DNA of 5,203 nucleotides from an uncultured Treponema sp. GTDB taxonomy: Bacteria; Spirochaetota; Spirochaetia; Treponematales; Treponemataceae. Position 1 is the first letter of the stretch. The number at the start of each line of letters is the position of its first letter. Positions 1 through 5,148 of this stretch are shown here, one piece after another. Under the pieces are notes generated by a model, which saw only the letters and a list, made by a program, of their open reading frames with translations, was not told where the DNA came from and searched no databases. Made by a program: the position numbers and the translations under genes. The stretch is from assembly GCA_905236465.1 (NCBI GenBank), contig CAJOQA010000371.1, positions 1 to 5,203 of the forward strand, in the 5' to 3' direction.

Positions 1-54
1 GGTCTTTCACCCCGTCGTGAAATCCTGAATCAAATTAGCCGGGGCATCGGCTGA
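1..54 (+). CDS. Possible 3' end of an upstream gene (partial)
   Basis: Frame 1 is open from the window edge to a TGA at 52-54 and would encode the 17-residue tail GLSPRREILNQISRGIG. The other two forward frames stop sooner. The stretch is visibly richer in G and C than the AT-rich DNA after position 75, as expected if it is coding. It is too short to recognise a family, and the same bases take part in an inverted repeat (18-75), so it may equally be non-coding. Low confidence. Confidence 0.25.
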   Translation, partial: GLSPRREILNQISRGIG

Positions 55-75
55 TTTGTAAGGGGATGGATTTCA
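18..75. repeat. Nested inverted repeat, possible structured RNA or palindromic element
   Basis: The outer arms TGAAATCC (18-25) and GGATTTCA (68-75) are perfectly complementary. Inside them, CAAATTAGCCG (31-41) pairs with CGGCTGATTTG (48-58) over 11 bp with one G-U pair, around the loop GGGCAT. Another short stem, TTTCAC/GTGAAA (5-10 and 17-22), overlaps the left outer arm and would compete with it. No T-run follows on either strand, so this is not a canonical intrinsic terminator. It could be a 3'-UTR fold, a dispersed palindromic repeat or a small structured RNA. The rest of the gap up to 139 is AT-rich and shows no gene that I can support. Confidence 0.45.
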
Positions 76-139
76 ATTCAGAAATAAGTAAATGTACATA
101 TTATTGAAGATATTTAAGTCGTGATTTCCGAATCTGTTT

Positions 140-208
140 AAAAAAAATATAGAAAAAAATCTAGGTTATCACACTAGATGTCATACCCTATTCTTTATAA
201 TAATCCTA
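140..208 (+). promoter_or_regulatory. Promoter P1 with TGTCATACCCT element, for the 88-aa gene
   Basis: A perfect -10 hexamer TATAAT lies at 196-201, which puts the transcription start near 208. The element TGTCATACCCT (179-189) ends exactly 6 nt before the -10. At 16-18 nt spacing the -35 position reads like ACTAGA, so there is no consensus -35, and no TG precedes the -10. Two A-tracts (140-147 and 153-159) lie where an UP element would bind the RNA polymerase alpha subunit. Two CTAG tetramers (161-164 and 174-177) flank the region just upstream. The same element and spacing recur at P2 and P3, which marks it as a regulator-binding site rather than chance. Confidence 0.75.
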
Positions 209-229
209 TCAAAACTAGAGGAGGAGCCT

Positions 230-496
230 ATGCTCAAGAAACTTTTAATTACCGGTGGAATCGGACTTGCAACTTACGTAATAAATGAAGTACGTAAGGA
301 GTATGACAAGAATGTTTCAGATTATAACAATCTGCTTGATAGGTACAATGAATTGTGTGATTACAAATATCATGACTCGCCGAATTCAGGAAAGCGTTAT
401 TTAAAAGAAACACAGGTTATGCCTGACGGTTCAGTCCAGACAATTACAAAAGATGTCGCTACCGGCTTTAGTATTGTATCAAACAAAAGGGCATAA
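230..496 (+). CDS. Small membrane-anchored protein of unknown function, 88 aa
   Basis: I do not recognise a family. The start is well supported: AGGAGG (219-224) sits 5 nt before the ATG, which is 28 nt downstream of the P1 -10 box. The protein begins MLKK, followed by a hydrophobic, glycine-containing stretch (about residues 4-18, LLITGGIGLATYVIN) able to form a short membrane helix with the tail in the cytoplasm or periplasm. Residues 20-46 are charged and helix-prone (VRKEYDK through LLDRYNELCDYK), possibly a coiled coil. The polar C-terminus contains PDGSVQTITKD, which looks like a beta-hairpin. There is no signal-peptidase or lipobox motif. It shares its promoter element with the 78-aa gene and the ATPase operon, so it is probably co-induced with them. 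No terminator is visible after it, so read-through into the next gene is possible. Confidence 0.75.
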   Translation: MLKKLLITGGIGLATYVINEVRKEYDKNVSDYNNLLDRYNELCDYKYHDSPNSGKRYLKETQVMPDGSVQTITKDVATGFSIVSNKRA

Positions 497-510
497 AAAA
501 AATTGAGGTT

Positions 511-554
511 GGTACATTATATGTCATACCCTCAGATTTATAATGACATTATAA
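511..554 (+). promoter_or_regulatory. Promoter P2 with TGTCATACCCT element and -10 palindrome, for the 78-aa gene
   Basis: TGTCATACCCT (522-532) is identical to the P1 element and again ends 6 nt before a perfect TATAAT (539-544). No -35 consensus and no extended -10 are present. Two additional symmetries occur. TTATAATG (538-545) and CATTATAA (547-554) form a perfect 8-bp palindrome around A546 that covers the -10 and the likely start site. ATGACAT (543-549) inside it is the reverse complement of ATGTCAT (521-527), with centres 22 bp apart. GGTA (511-514) also mirrors TACC (527-530) around the upstream site. Confidence 0.75.
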
Positions 555-573
555 GAACTGAAAAAATAGTTCT
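554..573 (+). promoter_or_regulatory. Short hairpin in the 5' leader of the 78-aa gene
   Basis: AGAACT (554-559) and AGTTCT (568-573) are perfectly complementary around an A-rich 8-nt loop. The hairpin would lie at the very 5' end of the transcript from P2 (predicted start near 551) and abuts the ribosome-binding site AAGGAGA (574-580). It could stabilise the mRNA or adjust translation initiation. Six AT-rich base pairs is weak, so this is only suggestive. Confidence 0.35.
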
Positions 574-584
574 AAGGAGAAACT

Positions 585-821
585 ATGATAAAGAGATTTG
601 TTGGCACAGTCGTTACTGCAGCTGCTCTTGCAGTAACAGGTAAGTTGGTTTCAGATTATGCAGAAACAAAACCTGCACTGAAAAATGTAAAAGACAAGCT
701 TAAGAAAACAGGCGAAGATTTTGCTTCAAACTGTAAAGAAGTTCTGGATGCTACAAGACGTGTTTTTACAGGTGAAGAACCAGATGAAAACAAAATCACA
801 TTGGCAACAGAAAACTGTTAG
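585..821 (+). CDS. Small membrane-anchored protein of unknown function, 78 aa
   Basis: No family is recognised. The ribosome-binding site AAGGAGA (574-580) lies 4 nt before the ATG. The protein opens with MIKR and a hydrophobic, alanine/valine-rich helix (about residues 5-22, FVGTVVTAAALAVTGKLV), followed by a lysine- and glutamate-rich amphipathic region (about 28-62, KPALKNVKDKLKK onward) and an acidic C-terminus ending in Cys. The layout parallels the 88-aa neighbour (basic start, one short membrane helix, charged soluble tail) although the sequences are not obviously homologous. It has its own promoter with the same TGTCATACCCT element and is closed by the strong terminator at 834-882. 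A role at the inner membrane with the co-regulated ATPase operon is inferred from co-regulation only. A small membrane-active toxin is an alternative with no direct support. Confidence 0.75.
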   Translation: MIKRFVGTVVTAAALAVTGKLVSDYAETKPALKNVKDKLKKTGEDFASNCKEVLDATRRVFTGEEPDENKITLATENC

Positions 822-833
822 TTGACGATTTTC

Positions 834-882
834 AAGACAATGCCGTTTTGTTTCCCCTCCCACCCTCGGCATTGTCTTTTTT
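834..882 (+). terminator. Rho-independent terminator after the 78-aa gene
   Basis: AAGACAATGCCG (834-845) and CGGCATTGTCTT (867-878) form a perfect 12-bp stem with a pyrimidine-rich 21-nt loop (846-866), followed by an unbroken T6 run (877-882). It begins 12 nt after the TAG of the 78-aa gene, so it ends the small-gene transcript. The opposite strand has no T-run after the stem, so termination is one-way. The loop is longer than usual. It also argues against any WYL start codon upstream of about 883. Confidence 0.85.
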
Positions 883-903
883 CAACACTTTCTTATTAAT
901 CTG

Positions 904-919
904 TGTTATAATAGAAAAA
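904..919 (+). promoter_or_regulatory. Extended -10 promoter for the WYL regulator gene
   Basis: TGTTATAAT (904-912) is a perfect extended -10 (TG, one base, TATAAT), which normally makes a -35 box unnecessary. None is obvious upstream, only a weak CAACAC-like hexamer near 883-888. Transcription would start near 919, giving a leader of about 13 nt before the ATG at 932. The TGTCATACCCT element of P1-P3 is absent here, so the regulator is probably made constitutively at a low level. Confidence 0.6.
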
Positions 920-931
920 AAGAGTACGGAT

Positions 932-1948
932 ATGGGTAACGACAGCAAGCCTTCCAAACAGATAAAAATAAACAACTGGCGCATAATCGCTATTGATGAA
1001 ATTCTTCAAAGCGGTAAACCATATACAGCCTCCCAGCTTGCAAAGCTTATTGGTGACCACGGTAATACAGAAAAATCCGATTTCAGTCCAAGAACAATCC
1101 AGCGTGATTTAGAATACATGCGGGATACTTTACTCGCTCCAATCGAAAGTGATTACCGTGGTTATCGTTATACAGAACCTAATTTCTTTGTAAAAAGTAT
1201 TCCTCTTACAGAAGGAGAAGCTTTTTCAGTTGCAATCTTAAATCCACTTCTAGAACAATACCGCAACACACCTTTAGAAAATCAACTACGTTCTGTTTTC
1301 CAAAAGATTGTAAACTGCCTTCCTGAACATGTCACTGTAGATACATCATTCTTAAATCCAAATATCACTTTTATTCCGGATAGAACCGAAACAATAGATC
1401 CAACATTCTTCCAGACAATTTTTGATTCTCTTAAAAATCACTGCACAATCAGTTTTGAATATCGTCCACTCCAGAAAACTACGTTCATGGAGCGACAAAT
1501 AGATCCTTATCATGTTGTATGTCAGCGTGGTAACTGGTACGTAATGGGAAAATGTCATGAACGAAATGATATCCGTATTTTTTCATTTTCAAGAATGAAA
1601 AATATAAAAATCCTCAAAGACAAGTTTGGAATTCCAAATGACTTCAAACCATCAGATTATTTTGATGTAGAAATGGGTGTTTGGCTCAGTGATAGAACTC
1701 CGTTGAATGTTGAGCTTCTTGTTGATAAGGAGATTGGAACTTACGCCCTTAACCGTATCTGGCACAGTGAACAAACCGTAGAAGAGCGTGATGACGGTAG
1801 CATCTATGTAAACTTCCAGACTACACAAAAACGTGAAATTGTCCGGTGGGTACTTGGGCAGGGGCATACTGTAAAGGTCCTTGGACCTCAGAAATTGGTT
1901 GAAGAAATAAGAGCCGAACTAAAAAGTTCATTGGAAAAATATAATTAA
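932..1948 (+). CDS. YafY-type HTH-WYL transcription regulator, 338 aa
   Basis: This is a DNA-binding regulator of the HTH + WYL + C-terminal WCX type. A winged helix-turn-helix spans about residues 15-80 (WRIIAIDEILQSGKPYTASQLAKLI; recognition helix near SPRTIQRDL, 52-60). The WYL domain spans about 158-228. Its signature reads WYV (202-204), with the nearby basic strand IRIFSFSRM (214-222). A WCX-like region spans about 256-332. Length is normal for the family. The frame stays open upstream to a TTG at 848, but that would run through the terminator. ATG 932 follows the extended -10 promoter at a short distance, with only a weak purine-rich AAGAG (920-924) as ribosome-binding site. WYL domains sense nucleic-acid or nucleotide ligands: PafBC and Caulobacter DriD activate DNA-damage genes, while BrxR and CapW repress defence operons. 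Here it lies between two sets of TGTCAT promoters and is the obvious candidate to control them, probably as an activator. Confidence 0.9.
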   Translation: MGNDSKPSKQIKINNWRIIAIDEILQSGKPYTASQLAKLIGDHGNTEKSDFSPRTIQRDLEYMRDTLLAPIESDYRGYRYTEPNFFVKSIPLTEGEAFSVAILNPLLEQYRNTPLENQLRSVFQKIVNCLPEHVTVDTSFLNPNITFIPDRTETIDPTFFQTIFDSLKNHCTISFEYRPLQKTTFMERQIDPYHVVCQRGNWYVMGKCHERNDIRIFSFSRMKNIKILKDKFGIPNDFKPSDYFDVEMGVWLSDRTPLNVELLVDKEIGTYALNRIWHSEQTVEERDDGSIYVNFQTTQKREIVRWVLGQGHTVKVLGPQKLVEEIRAELKSSLEKYN

Positions 1949-1950
1949 GG

Positions 1951-2012
1951 TTTTTAAAAAGTTTTATACCCTCGTCATTAGATGTCATGGGGTATGTTAT
2001 ATAATTGAAGTA
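1951..2012 (+). promoter_or_regulatory. Promoter P3 with TGTCATGGGGT element, for the ATPase operon
   Basis: TATAAT (2000-2005) is preceded by TGTCATGGGGT (1983-1993) with the same 6-nt gap as at P1 and P2. TAGATGTCAT (1979-1988) is identical to 175-184 at P1. GTCAT is repeated at 1974-1978 and 1984-1988, one helical turn apart. ATACCC (1966-1971) and GGGTAT (1990-1995) form an inverted repeat with an 18-nt spacer. No -35 or extended -10 is seen. The distance from -10 to the start codon (28 nt) equals that at P1, and the leaders match at 16 of 28 positions. No terminator separates it from the WYL gene, so some read-through is likely. T5A5 at 1951-1960 is a possible UP-like tract. Confidence 0.75.
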
Positions 2013-2033
2013 TAAAAACTTATGGAGGATTTT

Positions 2034-3542
2034 ATGAGCGATACAAAAGAAAAATTGGCTAATTATATTGATGCAGGGGTTCCAATTCTTTACATCAATT
2101 CCTTTGAAGAAAATAAAACTGATGGTCTTATCAAAGAAGTTCTTGGCGACAGAAAAGCGTTCGAGTGGAATCTTTCTCTTGGCGTATCAGATTTTAAAAC
2201 AGGAGAACGACAATCTGATATTTCGTTAAAAGCTTACCTAAAAGCTGCAATTGATAATGGTCTCGAAGATGAATTAAACAGACGTGTACTCATTATCAAG
2301 GATGTTACATCTTTGTTAGATTCTTCAAATCCTGATAGTTCTGAAATAATCGCACTTTTTAAGTATATTTCTCTCAAGATTATTCAGGGACTTGATACCG
2401 TAATTATAATGGTTTCTCCTGTAATTTATATTCCTCAGGAGCTTGAGAAATTTATTACGATTATTGAACCAGAATATCCTGAAGAAAAAGAAATAGCTTC
2501 GATTATTCAGACTTTTGTTAATGAAAATGAATCAACAATTGCAGATGACTTATGCGAAGAAATGTCACTTGCATTCAAAGGACTTACAGAGTTTGAAATA
2601 AGATGTATCCTTCAGCTTGCTATGGCAACTAATGGTGAACTTACGCATAATGATCTTAAATTTGTGTTCACCCAAAAGAAACAGATGATTAAAAAATCTG
2701 GCATTCTTGAGATGATTGAATTGAAAGAAAGCGTAAATGATATTGGAGGTCTTGAAAACCTGAAAGCTTGGCTTGAACGTAAAAAGATTGTTTTCAAAAA
2801 TATTCCTAAGGCAAAAGAATACGGTGTAGATATGCCAAAAGGTATGTTAATTGCAGGTGTCCCTGGTTGTGGAAAGTCACTTACTGCAAAAGTAACTGCT
2901 CAACTTTTTGAAGTTCCTCTCCTTCGCCTTGATATGGGAAAAATCCTTGGTAAATACGTAGGTGAATCAGAAGAAAACATGAGAAAAGCAATTAAATTAG
3001 CAGAAGCTATTTCCCCATGCGTTCTTTGGATTGATGAACTTGAAAAGGCTTTTTCTGGTATGGGAGGTAATTCAGAAGGTAATGAAGTAACAACACGTCT
3101 TTTTGGAACTTTCCTAACATGGATGCAGGAAAAGAAATCTCCAGTGTTTGTAATTGCAACGGCAAATAATATTACCTCTCTTCCTCCAGAACTTCTGCGA
3201 AAAGGACGTTTTGATGAAATCTTTTATGTAGGCCTTCCTAATGATGAAGAGCGCAAAAAGATTTTTGAAATTCATATTAATAAACGACGTCCACAAGATT
3301 TTAAGGCAATTGATGTGGTTTCTCTTGTCGCAAAAACAAAAGATTACAGCGGTGCCGATATCGAAGGAGTTGTAAAAGATGGTGTTGAGAATTCTTTTGC
3401 AGATGGTAATAGTTCATTAACCACTGAATATATTATGAAAGCAATAGAAAATACTCGTCCTCTCTCAGAAATAATGGGAGATGCATTAAAAGACCTTTCA
3501 AAAAAATACGAGAAATTAAACTTCAAGAATGCTTCTAAATAA
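2034..3542 (+). CDS. Ycf46-like AAA ATPase, 502 aa
   Basis: A soluble two-part ATPase. The N-terminal half (about residues 1-225) is a degenerate ATPase-like domain without a Walker A: AGVPILYINSFEE (14-26), RRVLIIKDVTSLLD (83-96), TVIIMVSPVIYIPQELEK (122-139). The C-terminal half is a complete AAA module: Walker A GVPGCGKS (275-282), Walker B CVLWIDELE (329-337), sensor 1 ATANN (375-379), arginine-finger segment LLRKGRFDE (387-395; R389, R392) and the sensor-2 helix YSGADIE (438-444). The dead N-half, the VGESE and LLRKGRFDEIF signatures and the length fit the Ycf46 family (cyanobacterial Slr0374 type, COG0464) better than FtsH, Vps4 or CbbX. The family's biochemical role is poorly known. 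Such ATPases usually act as hexameric remodelers of a protein partner. ATG 2034 is preferred over the in-frame ATG at 2022 because GGAGGA (2024-2029) lies 4 nt before it. The likely partner is the next gene, 12 nt downstream. Confidence 0.9.
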   Translation: MSDTKEKLANYIDAGVPILYINSFEENKTDGLIKEVLGDRKAFEWNLSLGVSDFKTGERQSDISLKAYLKAAIDNGLEDELNRRVLIIKDVTSLLDSSNPDSSEIIALFKYISLKIIQGLDTVIIMVSPVIYIPQELEKFITIIEPEYPEEKEIASIIQTFVNENESTIADDLCEEMSLAFKGLTEFEIRCILQLAMATNGELTHNDLKFVFTQKKQMIKKSGILEMIELKESVNDIGGLENLKAWLERKKIVFKNIPKAKEYGVDMPKGMLIAGVPGCGKSLTAKVTAQLFEVPLLRLDMGKILGKYVGESEENMRKAIKLAEAISPCVLWIDELEKAFSGMGGNSEGNEVTTRLFGTFLTWMQEKKSPVFVIATANNITSLPPELLRKGRFDEIFYVGLPNDEERKKIFEIHINKRRPQDFKAIDVVSLVAKTKDYSGADIEGVVKDGVENSFADGNSSLTTEYIMKAIENTRPLSEIMGDALKDLSKKYEKLNFKNASK

Positions 3543-3554
3543 GGAGATATGAAC

Positions 3555-5114
3555 ATGGAAAAAGAAGAAATAACAACTTTAATGGTTGATGATGATTATG
3601 CCCCTGTGATAACAGAGGAAGAGGCTTGTGAATTAAAACCAATTTTGAATGGCTTTGTGGAAGCATATGTTCAAAACTCAAAGAAGGCTATTAAAGAATG
3701 GCTTCCTCAAAAAATAAAAGAATCACTCCCAGAAGCATCTGATGAGCAGGTTGATGAAATTATAGATGATATCGAAGTTTCTATAAAAGCAAATGAAGAT
3801 GCAAAGAATGCACTTATAGAAGCTAAAAAATCCGGTAGAACTCGTGATAGTTGGCTTTCTGAACAGATTGAAAAATCAACTTCTGGAATGAGTCAAGAAC
3901 AGGCTATAAAATATTTAACTGGACTTGACGAGGCTCTAGCCAATTCTAATAAAGCATTTTTAAATACAGTTACTACAAATGCTGGTTCAATAAATCAAAA
4001 TCCACACTTAGATGGATTCATTGCAGAGCGAATGCATGCAGAATCCTTTAATCTTAATGCACAGGCTCGTGGAAGTGAGTATAGGGCTGAAGTTTTAGAG
4101 CCTGCTGCTGGTGAACGTTATGGGAAAAACTCTGTTGATATTGTCATCAAGAATGGAGCTGGTAAAATTGTAAAACGTTATCAAGTAAAATTCTGTCAGG
4201 ATGCAGAAGCTACAGAGCAAGCTTTTAATAATGGCGATTATCGAGGACAGAGAAGTTTAGTTCCTGAAGATCAAGCTCAAGATATTAATAGAAATACAAC
4301 AACAGTTCTTGAGGCTCCAGATGGCACGAAAAGTGAGCCTCTTACAAAGCAAGAAGCAAAAGAATTACAGGAAAAAACTCAAAACGGTGAAATAAAAGAA
4401 TTTGATTGGAATAATTTTTCGATAAAGGATATTGCAAAACATGCGGGTCAGCAAGCAGGATTTGCTTGTATACAGGGTGCAGCAATCGGTGTTGGTTTTG
4501 ACATTGCTCATAAACTTTATAACAAAGAGGAAATAAAGCCAAAAGAAGAGCTTGTCGTTGCCTTCAAAGCTGCTGGTGATTTTGGATTAAAAAGTATACT
4601 TGGTTCAGCAATAAAAGTCGCTTCTGAAAAAGGTGTTATTAAATTCATTCCTAAAGGAACACCTGCCGGTGTTTGTGGAACAATAGCTTTTGTTGGTGTT
4701 GAAAATTTAAAAGTTCTTACAAAAGTTGCAGCTGGTGATTTAACTCCGCGCGAAGGTGCTGATAAAATGGCCGATGTTACCGCTTCAACAGTTGGTGGCC
4801 TTGTATCAATGAAATTTGCTACTAAATGGGGCAAAAAAGGTGGTGAGATTTTAGGCATGATTATTGGTGGTGCTTTTGGAGGTGGTGCAGGTGCATCAAT
4901 AGGTAAAAAAATAGGGGCTGTTGCAGGAGGTTTTATTGCTGGTTCAGTTGCTTATATGGCTGGTTCAAAAACAGGTCACGCAGTTTATTCAGCAGCAAAA
5001 AAAGCAGTAGTTTCAGCTGCAACAGCAGTAAAACAAGCAGCTAAAAATATTGTTAGTTCTGCAAAGAATCTTATAGCCAATGCAAAAGCTAAGGTCAAAC
5101 AAATTTTTTGTTAG
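3555..5114 (+). CDS. Putative PD-(D/E)xK nuclease fused to a glycine-zipper membrane domain, 519 aa
   Basis: I do not recognise a named family. Residues 1-140 are acidic and helical. A core at about 148-235 has the order expected of a restriction-endonuclease fold: HLDGFIAERMHAESFN with E158 on a helix, strand YRAEVLEP, then SVDIVI (D195) and RYQVKF (Q210-x-K212). This is the D...QxK form of PD-(D/E)xK seen in Mrr-like enzymes. After a charged linker, hydrophobic stretches lie at about 300-320, 371-382 and 408-422. A long glycine zipper follows (429-475: GMIIGGAFGGGAGASIGKKIG, then GAVAGGFIAGSVAYMAG). The last 44 residues are an Ala/Lys-rich amphipathic tail ending in Cys. No signal peptide is seen. 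AAGGAG (3541-3546), overlapping the ATPase stop, is 8 nt from ATG 3555 but only 2 nt from ATG 3549, so 3555 is preferred. Co-translation with the ATPase suggests that the ATPase remodels or inserts this protein. A toxin-like or defence effector, or a non-catalytic DNA-binding membrane tether, are both possible. Confidence 0.7.
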   Translation: MEKEEITTLMVDDDYAPVITEEEACELKPILNGFVEAYVQNSKKAIKEWLPQKIKESLPEASDEQVDEIIDDIEVSIKANEDAKNALIEAKKSGRTRDSWLSEQIEKSTSGMSQEQAIKYLTGLDEALANSNKAFLNTVTTNAGSINQNPHLDGFIAERMHAESFNLNAQARGSEYRAEVLEPAAGERYGKNSVDIVIKNGAGKIVKRYQVKFCQDAEATEQAFNNGDYRGQRSLVPEDQAQDINRNTTTVLEAPDGTKSEPLTKQEAKELQEKTQNGEIKEFDWNNFSIKDIAKHAGQQAGFACIQGAAIGVGFDIAHKLYNKEEIKPKEELVVAFKAAGDFGLKSILGSAIKVASEKGVIKFIPKGTPAGVCGTIAFVGVENLKVLTKVAAGDLTPREGADKMADVTASTVGGLVSMKFATKWGKKGGEILGMIIGGAFGGGAGASIGKKIGAVAGGFIAGSVAYMAGSKTGHAVYSAAKKAVVSAATAVKQAAKNIVSSAKNLIANAKAKVKQIFC

Positions 5115-5148
5115 ACAGATAGAATGAAATTAAAGGAGCATTAAAATT

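Noticed and set aside
5..75. CRISPR repeat at the left edge (GTGAAATCC and GGATTTCA look repeat-like)
   Set aside because: The two units are inverted, not direct, and there is no third copy or regular spacer. No cas gene is in the window.
230..821. The two small genes as a type I toxin or a toxin-antitoxin pair
   Set aside because: Both have separate promoters and Shine-Dalgarno sites, charged soluble tails longer than typical type I toxins, and no antisense RNA promoter or antitoxin DNA-binding motif that I can see.
848..931. A 28-codon N-terminal extension of the WYL protein from a TTG start
   Set aside because: It would begin inside the loop of the terminator and run across its stem, T-run and the extended -10 promoter of the gene. 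It adds a hydrophobic segment not expected in a WYL regulator. ATG 932 fits better.
1553..1558. A further TGTCAT inside the WYL coding sequence
   Set aside because: It is not followed by ACCCT or GGGGT, has no TATAAT 6 nt after the 11-base unit, and encodes ordinary WYL-domain residues (KCHE).
2022..2033. Earlier ATG start of the ATPase (MEDF extension)
   Set aside because: The ATG at 2022 overlaps the GGAGGA ribosome-binding site that serves ATG 2034 and has no Shine-Dalgarno of its own.
4517..4858. Minus-strand open frame of 113 codons
   Set aside because: It is the proline-rich shadow of the glycine-rich region of the nuclease-zipper gene, with no ribosome-binding site or promoter of its own.
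816..5111. C-terminal cysteine shared by the 78-aa and 519-aa proteins as a modification signal
   Set aside because: The preceding residues (TENC and QIFC) share no motif, and two occurrences are too few to exclude chance.
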